This document shows positions 46,544 through 60,029 of a stretch of DNA of 64,000 nt, piece after piece. The position numbers were made by a program, and so were the translations under genes. How positions within the stretch are numbered: position 1 is the stretch's first letter; each line of letters opens with the position of its first letter. The DNA is from Piscicola geometra (taxonomy: Eukaryota; Annelida; Clitellata; Hirudinida; Piscicolidae): assembly GCA_943735955.1 (NCBI GenBank), contig OX030955.1, positions 11,851,220-11,915,219 of the forward strand, written 5' to 3'. Below the pieces are notes generated by a model. That model was given only the letters and a program-made list of their open reading frames with translations, ran no database searches and was not told the DNA's origin.

Positions 46544-46671
46544 GTGGAGACCTAACCGCAGAGGAAAAAAATCGCCTCAGCAAAAATCTGCAATTGAAGA
46601 AATTTATGAAAATGAACAGCATATATTATGAATAGTATATTTATACATCTTTTAAATAATTTGACTTTTAT

Positions 46672-46845
46672 ACATTAATTTGGGCTTTATTAAAATACAA
46701 ATTCTTTTTTTCCATCTTGATTAACTGTAACTGTAACTAAAAAAAATAACTGAAACTGAAATAGTAACTAAAAAATTAAAATTAGCATAACTGTAACTTG
46801 AACTTGAACTAAAAATCCGAACTGGATAATCACTGCTTTTGACTA
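46672..46845. repeat. Dispersed repeat matching 432-650
   Basis: Same succession of ACATTAATTTGGGCTTTATT, AACTGTAACTGTAACTAA and CTTGAACTTGAACT as near the left end of the window. Confidence 0.6.
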
Positions 46846-47110
46846 TATGTTCTTCTTATAGGATGAAAAGTTAATTTTTATTTTAAATATCCTAATAACT
46901 TACTCATACTAACTATATTGAAATTATTATTGTAAAGTTTTAATTTTAAGTCATTTTTAGTCGCCAGAGGGCCAAAAATAGCAATAAAATAAAATAACAA
47001 ATCACTGAATAAAAAGAACGGATGCTTTTAATTGCTTTTTTTTCACCACCACAAACAACAACAACAACGAAAAAACAACAACAAATTTTATTTCTTTTTT
47101 GAGCTTTGGT

Positions 47111-47126
47111 GGCTCTGAAAAGAGCC
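47111..47126 (-). terminator. Histone stem-loop of the truncated H3
   Basis: GGCTCTTTTCAGAGCC on -, a 6-bp stem with a TTTC loop, intact although its gene is broken. Confidence 0.85.
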
Positions 47127-47159
47127 GTTTTGTGGTGCAAGTTAAGTGAGCATTTCTTC

Positions 47160-47400
<241 letters not shown>

Positions 47401-47905
47401 TTTATTTAATTTTTCACAGCGTACTCAAGAATTAAGACTACAAACGAAAAAGTAAAAGTGCATCTAAGTAAAATTAAATAATTTGTTGTTTTTATTTTAA
47501 TTATTCAATTGTTTTCAATCAATTCACTCAACTTAAAATTTTTTAAGTAAATAAAATAGAATTCAAATTAAATGTGATAACTGAGACCTTAAAAAATCAT
47601 TAAACCACTTTAAGTCCGTTTATGGAAAATGTGAACATAATTGTCGAAAACCGTCTAACTAAGAAGTTGATGCATTAAAAATATAATAAGTCCGTTTATT
47701 TACAACATTATGTAAACAAATGTTAGGTATATTTTTTTCCAACCAATAGGAATTGAATGGGCGATATTCTAATTATTTATGGCAGAAATGTAAAACAGAA
47801 CCGAAAACTTAATGATTAAACTTTAATCATTAAAGTGAGGAATTTACAACAACCAAGTCAAATTTATTCAAATCCTATTTCCAAATTGAAAAAAAAATAG
47901 AGCAA
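47401..47905. other. Non-histone AT-rich filler at the array edge
   Basis: No match to the histone units and no gene recognised. It replaces the H3/H4 region expected here. Confidence 0.5.
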
Positions 47906-47999
47906 ACATTAGATTAAAGTATTAAATAGTAGCAAGACGTGGACTCTGCATTTGTAAAATTTCACATATTCTCATTCTCAGTCAGTCAATTAGTCAGGC

Positions 48000-48632
48000 A
48001 TGCCACCCAAACCAGCCAAGAAGGCCGCGAGTAAGGCGAAGGCGGTCAGAAATGCCGATAAGAAGCAGAAGAAGAGGCGAAAGGAGTCCTACTTCATTTA
48101 CATCTACAAGGTGCTCAAGCAAGTACACCCCGACACCGGCATCAGCGGTAAGGCTATGTCGATCATGAACTCTTTCATGAACGACATCTTCGAGAGAATC
48201 GCCGCTGAGGCGTCTAGACTAGGGCACTACAACAAGCCCTCGACCATCACGTCTAAGGAAATTCAAACAGCCGTTCGACTCCTGCTGCCTGGTGAGTTGG
48301 CGAAGTATGCTGTCAGCGAAGGAACCAAGGCCGTCACCAAGTACGCCAAAAGAATCGGTGCAGGAGCGCCAGTCTACTTGGCCGCTGTGATGGAGTACTT
48401 GGCGGCTGAGGTACTCGAGTTGGCGGGCAACGCCGCGCGCGACAACAAGAAGACGAGAATCATTCCTCGTCACTTGCAACTAGCCATCAGGAACGACGAA
48501 GAGTTGAACAAGCTTTTGTCCGGCGTCACGATCGCCCAAGGTGGTGTCTTGCCAAACATCCAGGCGGTTCTGCTGCCCAAGAAGACCGCTACAACTGGTG
48601 GAGGAGGCAGCCAGGCTGTTTCCAGTCAGTAA
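48000..48632 (+). CDS. H2B::H2A fusion histone, 210 aa
   Basis: Residues 1-115 are H2B ([20 protein letters not shown] … EGTKAVTKY) and 116-210 are H2A from its residue 40 on ([19 protein letters not shown] … GSQAVSSQ), in one uninterrupted frame. The join falls on a TAC (Tyr) codon present in both parents. Lost are the last four H2B residues and the H2A tail, αN and most of α1. The H2B part lacks residues 7-10 (SKGA) and has V64M, A79G, R84P, R90K and H107Y relative to the intact copies; the H2A part differs only by E41K. H2A acidic-patch residues and the H2B Lys next to the join are kept. The H2B 5' flank is conserved back to about 47925 but its TATA box reads ATTAAA and the upstream CCAAT and TTTGACTAAAGT motifs are absent. 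The H2A stem-loop (48674-48689) is intact. It may be an expressed novel protein or a recent pseudogene. Confidence 0.85.
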   Translation: MPPKPAKKAASKAKAVRNADKKQKKRRKESYFIYIYKVLKQVHPDTGISGKAMSIMNSFMNDIFERIAAEASRLGHYNKPSTITSKEIQTAVRLLLPGELAKYAVSEGTKAVTKYAKRIGAGAPVYLAAVMEYLAAEVLELAGNAARDNKKTRIIPRHLQLAIRNDEELNKLLSGVTIAQGGVLPNIQAVLLPKKTATTGGGGSQAVSSQ

Positions 48633-48673
48633 CTACTTCTGCTTGCTTCTTTGCCAGCGAACTACTTCAAAAC

Positions 48674-48689
48674 GGCTCTTTTCAGAGCC
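48674..48689 (+). terminator. Histone stem-loop of the fusion gene
   Basis: GGCTCTTTTCAGAGCC followed by ACCCA, identical to those of the intact H2A genes. Confidence 0.9.
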
Positions 48690-49769
48690 ACCCATACTCG
48701 AAAAATAAAAAAGACTTTATGTTGTTGTTGTTTACTAAAGTAATTTAAACATTTTATTTTTCCTCTTTCTTTGTCGTTTTTCATTTCGGCCTCATATCCA
48801 TCAGCAGTATCACCATCAAGGCGTCTACACTTTTCATAAACTCGGCTTTTTCATTATTTCTAATAAAGTCGCTTCAGATTGATTATATAAAAGGAAATTC
48901 CTTTTAGAAGGAGGAAAGTACTATAATTGTGAAAACGTCATTGAACCTAGCAGGCTAGAGGGTATGAAGGCATCTTTAGGCAACTATCAAAGGCTTACTC
49001 ATCATATTATATTGATTCATTCATCTTTCTACCTACTCTTTCTAGTTATCTTGGTGGTGACTCAAAGCCAAACGGCATAATAATAATAATAATAATAGAT
49101 GTGTCTATAAAAGTAGTATCACCCTCAAGGCCTCCACTCCTTACATCATGTGTGATAAATAAAGCTTGTAAAAGAGTCACTTCAATTCAAACAAATTCCA
49201 AATTTAGAAAAAGTATGCTTTTCTATCTATTCGAAAATCTCATGTTGTATACACTTTAGTAAATATTTCACAAAGTTTGACTTTAAAGAGTAATCTTTAG
49301 TCGCCAGGGGGACAAAAAACTGAAATTTTTTTCTTTGATTATTTATAAACTCGTGAAATTTAGATGAAGTGCATAATAACAACAATAATATTAACAGCAA
49401 TAGAGCCATGGCAGTTTCAGTCTGCCTGCCTGCCAGCTAGCCTCTTCCTGCACACTCATATGTATTCAATATGTAGTAGCTGTAGTAGAAGGCTTTAAAT
49501 TTGAAGGCAGAATGCACTTATTATTAATATTAATTTCCATTTGGATTATTAATATTCACACAATATTCTTCTTTTTTTTCTATTCATCTACTATGCTTTC
49601 ATAGGCACTCCAAAGGCTGCTTGCCAACATAAGGCAGTTGCTCACACTCAGACTGGCACTGCTTTGTAATTATATTTATTGTTTTCATTAATGTTCAAGA
49701 TGAGAGCTAGATTGCTATTATTAGTATTTATAAACTGCAAAAAAATCCATTTTAAATGTTCAAGTAGAT

Positions 49770-49804
<35 letters not shown>

Positions 49805-49808
49805 AGGA

Positions 49809-49897
<89 letters not shown>

Positions 49898-51162
49898 TGA
49901 ATGTAAATGGCATCAGGCAGGAGCAAGTGCAAGAAAGAAGACAAGAAAGAGTCACTATAGCAGCATTTGTAGCTACTCTTCATCTTGGTATTTCTTATAA
50001 ACAGTCAAGAGCCTACTCATGCCATGACAGTAAAACATCTTGTATGTATGTATCTGTCTATGTATGAGAATGTAGAAGGCTTAAGTTCCTGAAATAACTA
50101 ATTTTAGCTCTGAAGAAACAAGCAACGGACATTTGTTTCATTTAATTAGACTTATTAAAAAGCAAATTTTTAATTTCCTTATAACTCTAGTTCTTTTAAA
50201 TATCGGTCTTTTCTTTGGCGCCAAAATGCTTTGTTCTTTCAAGTTTATAAATGAAGCCTTTAAACACCATTCATTATGACAATTAAACTTAATTCTTTTT
50301 GCTAAATTTATTAACTTACATTTATATAAGAAAAAGAAGAGTAGAAGAATGATAAAAAGAGATTTTCTTTTATTCCATAAGTACCTTCAAACCATGCCAA
50401 TTAAAAGTTTCTAAATGATGATGAAGCATAAAAGTGTTATGAGGTGAAATCTTATGAGATAGGTGAGCAGTCAGTCAGTCAGGCAGGCAGGCAGACAGGC
50501 AGGCATGCAGGTAAGCAGACAGGCACTCAGTCAGTCAGTGAGGCAACAAGACCTGAAGTCTTTCAGAAAAATTTGGGAATTTTAGGAAAAGACCAAAAGA
50601 AAAACTTATACAAACATAAAAAATCACTTGCTGCTTGAGAGGAGAAGAAGGGGAGCAAGAGATTATGAGCCTTATCAGAAAGCTCTATAGATAGTTGCCA
50701 AAAATGACATGCAAATAGTAATAAAAACTAAAAAGTAGAAGAGACGTTCTATTTAATTCTATATATCGAGTCAAAAGAATCATGTGGATTAAAAATAAGA
50801 AGATATACTATTTAGAAATGACATGTGTGAACATGCATTCAGTCAGTCAAGGGCTCTGACAAAGAGGCAGGCAAGGATAGAATCCACTTTTGTTGATTGA
50901 AAGTAACATGTAAAAGTATAAATTTTATAAAATCAAAATAACTCACCTTTCGACTGTTTATAAAAACCTCATCTCAATCAAATATGTAGAAGGCAAAAAT
51001 TGCCTAAAAACTATTAGATTGGCATAAACGCAGCAAAAAAAAAGATGTGATTTTCTTTTACTCAATAAATATCTATCAATCAAATATATATGAAAAAATG
51101 TTTTAAAAGGTTGCAAATGTCAAGAGATTCAATCTGATGTCATAAGGGAGCAGGAGGGTAGA

Positions 51163-51198
<36 letters not shown>

Positions 51199-51507
51199 CA
51201 TAAAGACCTAAAGGAAATAATAAATACTCTTGACTATATGTTCTTATTATAGGATGAAAATTTAATTTTTTTTAAATACTCAAATAACTCACTCATACTA
51301 ACTATATTGAAATTATTATTTTAAAGTCATTTTGAGTCGCCAGAGGGCCAAACGTAGCAATAAAATAAAATAACAACTCACTCACTCAATGAGAAGGAAG
51401 GATGCTTGTAATTGCTTTTTATTCTTTTCACCACCACCAACAACAGCAATAACAACAACAACAACGAAGAAACAAAAACAAAGTTTATTTCTTTTTTAAG
51501 CATTGGT
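48690..51507. repeat. Inter-unit histone spacer (first, most diverged copy)
   Basis: Homologous to 54419-57116 and 60030-62715 but clearly more diverged. It has expanded (GAAA)n at 49770-49896 and longer (AGGC)n at 51160-51200. It contains a TAGTCGCCAG motif near both ends (49299 and 51337). No H1 gene, 5S rRNA or other ORF seen. Confidence 0.85.
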
Positions 51508-51523
51508 GGCTCTGAAAAGAGCC
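51508..51523 (-). terminator. Histone stem-loop, H3 copy 1
   Basis: GGCTCTTTTCAGAGCC on -, 39 bp after the stop codon; a purine-rich tract and an AATAAA follow within about 25 bp. Confidence 0.93.
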
Positions 51524-51562
51524 GTTTTGTGGTGCAAGTTAAGTGATGAGAATTTCTTCTTC

Positions 51563-52672
<1,110 letters not shown>

Positions 52673-52709
52673 GTCTCTTTCATCTATCCATCCATCCATC
52701 CTCACAAAC

Positions 52710-52725
52710 GGTCCTTTTCAGGACC
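52710..52725 (+). terminator. Histone stem-loop, H4 copy 1
   Basis: GGTCCTTTTCAGGACC: same 6-bp stem and TTTC loop but a compensated base pair compared with the other three genes (GGTCC/GGACC for GGCTC/GAGCC). No AATAAA follows. Confidence 0.92.
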
Positions 52726-53104
52726 ACAATTTCGAAAAAACAAAAATAACTTTTGTCCTTTACCTCTCATATGAAAGAAAATTATTCTTCTTATTAATGG
52801 CTTAATATTCTTGATTGATTGATTGAGTGAATTTTTGTTCAATAATAAAAAATGGAATCTCTCAAGTACATAATCATTATTATTATCATGTCTATTCTTG
52901 ATTTAGTGGACTTTTTTTAAATAATTAAAAACTTTATTAAATTGAATCTTTATTAAAAGTAAAAATATACATTTTCGGAGAGTTCAATTTTCAATTCATC
53001 TAATCAATTAAGCATTTCATTAGCGGTGCCGTTAAGAGAGGTGCAGGCTAATATTAAATGAATAATCAACAAAGTGTCTATTTTTTCGTTTTTTGACATT
53101 TGGT
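52726..53104. other. Spacer between convergent H4 and H2B
   Basis: AT-rich, no gene; copy 2 at 58332-58715 is nearly identical, with a small ACATT insertion (about 58431). Confidence 0.6.
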
Positions 53105-53120
53105 GGCTCTGAAAAGAGCC
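53105..53120 (-). terminator. Histone stem-loop, H2B copy 1
   Basis: GGCTCTTTTCAGAGCC on - followed by ACCAAA; no AATAAA close by. Confidence 0.93.
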
Positions 53121-53158
53121 TTTTGATGAATGTTTAATAGTGAGGTAGTAGCAGATTT

Positions 53159-53530
53159 CTACTTGGAGCTGGTGTACTTGGTGACGGCCTTGGTTCCTTC
53201 GCTTACAGCGTGCTTCGCCAACTCACCAGGCAGCAGGAGTCGAACGGCTGTTTGAATTTCCCTAGACGTGATGGTCGAGCGCTTGTTGTAGTGCGCCAGT
53301 CTAGACGCCTCAGCAGCGATTCTCTCGAAGATGTCGTTCACGAAAGAGTTCATGATCGACATAGCCTTGCCGCTGATGCCGGTGTCGGGGTGCACTTGCT
53401 TGAGCACCTTGTAGATGTAAATGAAGTAGGACTCCTTTCGCCTCTTCTTCTGCTTCTTATCGGCATTTCTGACCGCCTTCGCCTTACTCGCGGCCTTCTT
53501 GGCTCCCTTACTGGCTGGTTTGGGTGGCAT
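53159..53530 (-). CDS. H2B: Histone H2B, copy 1
   Basis: 123-residue H2B ([20 protein letters not shown] … AVTKYTSSK), intronless, with the usual histone fold and C-terminal [19 protein letters not shown] has Phe where most animals have Ser. Divergent from H2A. Parent-type sequence for the left half of the fusion at 48000-48632. Confidence 0.98.
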   Translation of the reverse strand: MPPKPASKGAKKAASKAKAVRNADKKQKKRRKESYFIYIYKVLKQVHPDTGISGKAMSIMNSFVNDIFERIAAEASRLAHYNKRSTITSREIQTAVRLLLPGELAKHAVSEGTKAVTKYTSSK

Positions 53531-53956
53531 GCTTGTTGACTAATTGACTGACTAACTGACCGACTGAGAATGAGAATATGTGAAATTTCACAAATGCAGA
53601 GTCGACGTCTTGCTACTATTTATACGGAAAGCGATCTCGCCACTTTAGTCAAGTTATCACGTGAGCAATTGACTAAAGTTACTCAGCCAATTAGAGCCGA
53701 CGTTCGAAAGTTTGACTAAAGTGAAATAGACGAATGGCGGTTGATATTTCAAATTTGACTAAAGTCAAATCGACGAACGGCGGTTGAGACAACAAAGTTG
53801 ACTAAAGTGAAATCGACGAATGGCAGTAGAGATTTCAAATTTGACTAAAGTCACTTTTGTATATAAAGGAGCTTTCAAATTTAACTCGACATAACTACCG
53901 ATCTCCATTCCATTAGATTTTACATTTCTTAGTAGTCAACGTCATCAGTCATCAGC
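53531..53956. promoter_or_regulatory. Divergent H2B/H2A promoter, copy 1
   Basis: TATATAAAG at 53860-53868 for H2A; TTTATACGG at 53619-53627 (CCGTATAAA on -) for H2B. (T)TTGACTAAAGT recurs at about 53669, 53711, 53754, 53797 and 53840, spaced near 43 bp, plus one inverted copy at 53642-53652. CGACGAAYGGCGGT-type blocks sit between them. One CCAAT is at 53687. Confidence 0.85.
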
Positions 53957-54361
53957 ATGTCTGGCAGAGGTAAAGGCGGCAAAGTGAAGGGAAAGTCAAA
54001 GACTAGGTCGAGTCGTGCGGGACTGCAATTCCCGGTCGGAAGAATTCACAGACTTCTTCGCAAAGGCAACTACGCCGAAAGAATCGGTGCAGGCGCGCCA
54101 GTCTACTTGGCCGCCGTGATGGAGTACTTGGCGGCTGAGGTACTCGAGTTGGCGGGCAACGCCGCGCGTGACAACAAGAAGACGAGAATCATTCCTCGTC
54201 ACTTGCAACTAGCCATCAGGAACGACGAAGAGTTGAACAAACTTTTGTCCGGCGTCACGATCGCCCAAGGTGGTGTCTTGCCAAACATCCAGGCGGTTCT
54301 GCTGCCCAAGAAGACCGCTACAACTGGTGGAGGAGGCAGCCAGGCTGTTTCCAGTCAGTAA
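53957..54361 (+). CDS. H2A: Histone H2A, copy 1
   Basis: 134-residue H2A ([20 protein letters not shown] …). Acidic patch residues (EYLAAE, NDEELNK) are present. The C-terminal tail after LLPKKT is [14 protein letters not shown], longer than typical 125-residue invertebrate H2A and lacking an H2AX SQ(E/D)Φ end. Intronless, divergent from H2B. Confidence 0.97.
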   Translation: MSGRGKGGKVKGKSKTRSSRAGLQFPVGRIHRLLRKGNYAERIGAGAPVYLAAVMEYLAAEVLELAGNAARDNKKTRIIPRHLQLAIRNDEELNKLLSGVTIAQGGVLPNIQAVLLPKKTATTGGGGSQAVSSQ

Positions 54362-54402
54362 CGGATTCTGCTTGCTTCTTTACCAGCGAACAACTTCAAA
54401 AC

Positions 54403-54418
54403 GGCTCTTTTCAGAGCC
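54403..54418 (+). terminator. Histone stem-loop, H2A copy 1
   Basis: GGCTCTTTTCAGAGCC followed by ACCCA and, about 12 bp later, an AATAAA. Confidence 0.93.
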
Positions 54419-57116
54419 ACCCAATCTCGAAAAATAAAAAAGACTCTATGTTGTTGTTGTTTACTAAAGTAATGTAAACATTTTATTATTCTTTTTTCTT
54501 GTTGTCGTCGTTTTCCATTTCGGCTTTATATCCGTCCATAAGCAGTATCAGCATCAAGGCGTCTACACTTTTCATAAATTCGGCTTTTTCATTATTTCTA
54601 ACAAAGTCGCTTGAGATTGATTATATAAAAGGAAATTCCTTTTAGAAGGAGGAAAGTACTATAATTGTGAAAACGTAATTGAACCTAGCAGGCTAGAGGG
54701 TATCAAGGCATCTTTAGGCAACTATCATATTATATTCATTCATATTTCTACCTACTGTTTCGAGTTATCTTCGTGGTGACTCAAAAACAAACGGCATAAT
54801 AATAATAATAATAGATGTGTCTATAAAAGTAGTATGGCCCTCAATGCCTCTACTCCTTTCATCATTTGTGATAAATAAAGCTTGTAAAAGAGTCACTTCA
54901 AATCAAATAAATTCCAAATTTAGAAAAAGTATGCTTTTCTATCTATTCAACAATCTCATGTTGTATACACTTAATTAAATATTTCACAAAGTTTGAATTT
55001 TAAGTGTAATCTTTAGTCGCCAGGGGGACAAAAAACTGAAATTTATAAGGGTTTTTTCTTTGATTATTTATAAAATCATGAAATTTAGATGAAGTGCATA
55101 ATAACAACAAAAATATTAACAGCAATAGAGCCATGGCAGTTTCAGTCTGCCTGCCTGCCTGCCTGCCTTCCTCCCTGCCAGCTAGCCTCTGCCTGCACAC
55201 CTATATCTATTCAATATGTAGTAGCATTAGAAGAAGGCTTTCAATTTGAAGGCAGAATGCATTTATTATTAATATTAATTTCCATTTGGATTATTAATAT
55301 TCACACAATATTCTTCTTTTTTTTCTATTCATCTACTATGCTTTCATAGGCACTCCAAAGGCTGCCTTCCAACATAAGGCAATTGCTCACACTCAGACTG
55401 GCACTGCTTTGTAATTATATTTATTGTCTTCATTAATGTTCAAGATGAGAGCTAGATTGCTATTATTAGTATTTATGAACTGCAAAAAAAATTCATTTGA
55501 AATGTTCAAGTAGATAGAAAGAAAAAAAGATTGAATGTAAATGCCATCAGGCAGAAGCAAGTGCAAGAAAGAAGACAAGAAAGAGTCACTCTATAGCAGC
55601 ATTTGTAGCTACTCTTTAGCTTGGTATTTCTCATAAACAGTCAAAAGCCTACTCATGCCATGACAGTAAAACATCTTGGATGTATCTTGTATGTATGTAT
55701 GTATGAGAATGTAGAAGGTATTAGTTCTTGAAAGAACTAGTTTTAGCTCTAAAGAAATAAGCATCGGATTCTTTTTTCATTTAATTAGACTTATTAAAAA
55801 GCTAATTTTTAATTTCCTTATAACTCTAGTTCTTTCAAATCTCGGTCTTTTCGTTGGCGCCAAAACGCTTTGTTCTTTCAAGTTTATAAACAAAGCCTTT
55901 AAACACCCTTCATTTTGACTTTTAAACGCAATTCTTTTGCCTAAATTTATTAACTTACATTTATATAAGAAAAAGAAGAGTAGAAGGATGATAAGGAGAC
56001 ATTTTCTTTTATTCCATAAGTACCTTCAAACCATGCCAATTAAAAATTTCTAAATGATGATGAAGCATTAAAGTGTTATGAGGTGAAATCTTATGAGATA
56101 GGTGAGCAGTCAGTCAGACAGGCAGACAGACAGGCAGGCAGGCAGGCAGGCAGCAGACAGGCACTCAGTCAGTCAGTGAGGCAACAAGACCTAGTCATTA
56201 AGCAAAATTTGGGAATTTGAGTAAAAGACCAAAAGAAAAACTTATAAAAACATTTAAAACTCACTTGCTGCTTCAGAGGAGAAGGTGAGCAAGAGATTAT
56301 GAGCCTTATCAATATCTCTATAGATAGTTGCCAAAAATGACATGCAAATAGTAATAAAAACTAAAAAGTAGAAGAAACATTCTATTTAATTCTATATATC
56401 GAGTCAAAAGAATCATGTGGATTAAAAATAAGAAGATATACTATTAAGAAATGACATGTGTGAACATGCATTCAGTCAGTCAAGGGCTCTTACAAAGAGG
56501 CAAGCAAGGATAGAATCCACTTTTGTTGATTGAAAGTAGCATGTAAAAGTATAAATTTTATAAAATCAAAATAACTCACCTTTCGACTGTTTACAAAAAC
56601 TTCATCTCAATCAAGTATGTAGAAGGCAAAAACTGCCTAAAAACTATTAGATTGGCATAAACGCACCAAGAAAGAAGTTGTGATTTTCTTTTAATCAAAA
56701 AATATCTATCAATCAAATATATATGAAAAATGTTTTAAAAGGTTGCAAATGTCAAGAGATTCAATCTGATGTCATGAGAGAGCAGGAGGGCAGACAGGCA
56801 TAAAGACCTAAAGGAAATAATATATACTCTTGACTATATGTTCTTATTATAGGATGAAAATGTAATTTTTTTTATTATCCAAATAACTCACTAATACTAA
56901 CTATATTGAAATTATTATTTTTAGTCGCCAGAGAGCCAAAAATAGCAATAAATAAAATAACAACTGACCGAATGAGAAGGGAGGATGCTTCTTTTTCTTT
57001 ACACCACCACCACCACCACCACCACCAACAGCAACAACAACAACAACAGCAACAACAACAACAACAGCAGCAACGAAGAAACAACAACAAAGTTTATTTC
57101 TTTTTTGAGCATTGGT
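54419..57116. repeat. Inter-unit histone spacer, copy 2
   Basis: About 2.7 kb AT-rich, nearly identical to copy 3 (60030-62715). Contains CCTGCCTG repeats (55146-55170) and inverted-sense GGCAGGCA repeats (56118-56160), and TAGTCGCCAG at 55015 and 56931. No gene seen. Confidence 0.9.
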
Positions 57117-57132
57117 GGCTCTGAAAAGAGCC
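57117..57132 (-). terminator. Histone stem-loop, H3 copy 2
   Basis: Intact GGCTCTTTTCAGAGCC on -. Confidence 0.93.
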
Positions 57133-57168
57133 GTTTTGTGGTGCAAGTTAAGTGATGAGCATTTCTTC

Positions 57169-58278
<1,110 letters not shown>

Positions 58279-58315
58279 GTCTCTTTCATCTATCCATCCA
58301 TCCATCCTCACAAAC

Positions 58316-58331
58316 GGTCCTTTTCAGGACC
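58316..58331 (+). terminator. Histone stem-loop, H4 copy 2
   Basis: GGTCCTTTTCAGGACC, as in copy 1. Confidence 0.92.
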
Positions 58332-58715
58332 ACAATTTCGAAAAAACAAAAATAACTTTTGTCCTTTACCTCTCATATGAAAGAAAATTATTCTTCTTAT
58401 TAATGGCTTAATATTCTTGATTGATTGATTACATTGAGTGAATTTTTGTTCAATAATAAAAAATGGAATCTCTCAAGTACATAATCATTATTATTATCAT
58501 GTCTATTCTTGATTTAGTGGACTTTTTTTAAATAATTAAAAACTTTATTAAATTGAATCTTTATTAAAAGTAAAAATATACATTTTCGGAGAGTTCAATT
58601 TTCAATTCATCTAATCAATTAAGCATTTCATTAGCGGTGCCGTTAAGAGAGGTGCAGGCTAATATTAAATGAATAATCAACAAAGTGTCTATTTTTTCGT
58701 TTTTTGACATTTGGT

Positions 58716-58731
58716 GGCTCTGAAAAGAGCC
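58716..58731 (-). terminator. Histone stem-loop, H2B copy 2
   Basis: GGCTCTTTTCAGAGCC on -. Confidence 0.93.
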
Positions 58732-58769
58732 TTTTGATGAATGTTTAATAGTGAGGTAGTAGCAGATTT

Positions 58770-59141
58770 CTACTTGGAGCTGGTGTACTTGGTGACGGCC
58801 TTGGTTCCTTCGCTTACAGCGTGCTTCGCCAACTCACCGGGCAGCAGGAGTCGAACGGCTGTTTGAATTTCCCTAGACGTGATGGTCGAGCGCTTGTTGT
58901 AGTGCGCCAGTCTAGACGCCTCAGCAGCGATTCTCTCGAAGATGTCGTTCACGAAAGAGTTCATGATCGACATAGCCTTGCCGCTGATGCCGGTGTCGGG
59001 GTGCACTTGCTTGAGCACCTTGTAGATGTAAATGAAGTAGGACTCCTTTCGCCTCTTCTTCTGCTTCTTATCGGCATTTCTGACCGCCTTCGCCTTACTC
59101 GCGGCCTTCTTGGCTCCCTTACTGGCTGGTTTGGGTGGCAT
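58770..59141 (-). CDS. H2B: Histone H2B, copy 2
   Basis: Protein identical to copy 1, with at least one synonymous change (CCTGG to CCCGG in the Pro-Gly codons of LLPGELA). Confidence 0.98.
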   Translation of the reverse strand: MPPKPASKGAKKAASKAKAVRNADKKQKKRRKESYFIYIYKVLKQVHPDTGISGKAMSIMNSFVNDIFERIAAEASRLAHYNKRSTITSREIQTAVRLLLPGELAKHAVSEGTKAVTKYTSSK

Positions 59142-59567
59142 GCTTGTTGACTAATTGACTGACTAACTGACCGACTGAGAATGAGAATATGTGAAATTTC
59201 ACAAATGCAGAGTCGACGTCTTGCTACTATTTATACGGAAAGCGATCTCGCCACTTTAGTCAAGTTATCACGTGAGCAATTGACTAAAGTTACTCAGCCA
59301 ATTAGAGCCGACGTTCGAAAGTTTGACTAAAGTGAAATAGACGAATGGCGGTTGATATTTCAAATTTGACTAAAGTCAAATCGACGAACGGCGGTTGAGA
59401 CAACAAAGTTGACTAAAGTGAAATCGACGAATGGCAGTAGAGATTTCAAATTTGACTAAAGTCACTTTTGTATATAAAGGAGCTTTCAAATTTAACTCGA
59501 CATAACTACCGATCTCCATTCCATTAGATTTTACATTTCTTAGTAGTCAACGTCATCAGTCATCAGC
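59142..59567. promoter_or_regulatory. Divergent H2B/H2A promoter, copy 2
   Basis: Same as copy 1: five (T)TTGACTAAAGT elements in one orientation, one inverted, and two TATA boxes. Confidence 0.85.
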
Positions 59568-59972
59568 ATGTCTGGCAGAGGTAAAGGCGGCAAAGTGAAG
59601 GGAAAGTCAAAGACTAGGTCGAGTCGTGCGGGACTGCAATTCCCGGTCGGAAGAATTCACAGACTTCTTCGCAAAGGCAACTACGCCGAAAGAATCGGTG
59701 CAGGCGCGCCAGTCTACTTGGCCGCCGTGATGGAGTACTTGGCGGCTGAGGTACTCGAGTTGGCGGGCAACGCCGCGCGTGACAACAAGAAGACGAGAAT
59801 CATTCCTCGTCACTTGCAACTAGCCATCAGGAACGACGAAGAGTTGAACAAACTTTTGTCCGGCGTCACGATCGCCCAAGGTGGTGTCTTGCCAAACATC
59901 CAGGCGGTTCTGCTGCCCAAGAAGACCGCTACAACTGGTGGAGGAGGCAGCCAGGCTGTTTCCAGTCAGTAA
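59568..59972 (+). CDS. H2A: Histone H2A, copy 2
   Basis: Protein identical to copy 1, including the [11 protein letters not shown] tail. Confidence 0.97.
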   Translation: MSGRGKGGKVKGKSKTRSSRAGLQFPVGRIHRLLRKGNYAERIGAGAPVYLAAVMEYLAAEVLELAGNAARDNKKTRIIPRHLQLAIRNDEELNKLLSGVTIAQGGVLPNIQAVLLPKKTATTGGGGSQAVSSQ

Positions 59973-60013
59973 CGGATTCTGCTTGCTTCTTTACCAGCGA
60001 ACAACTTCAAAAC

Positions 60014-60029
60014 GGCTCTTTTCAGAGCC
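60014..60029 (+). terminator. Histone stem-loop, H2A copy 2
   Basis: GGCTCTTTTCAGAGCC then ACCCA, AATAAA downstream. Confidence 0.93.

Noticed and set aside
50455..50560. AGGCAGGC/CAGTCAGT repeats as a CRISPR-like array
   Set aside because: Short imperfect tetranucleotide repeats in a eukaryotic histone spacer; no spacers or direct repeats of CRISPR size.
48690..51507. Possible H1 or 5S rRNA gene in the spacer, as found in some other animals' histone repeats
   Set aside because: No Lys/Ala-rich ORF and no 5S-like internal control region could be found on either strand.
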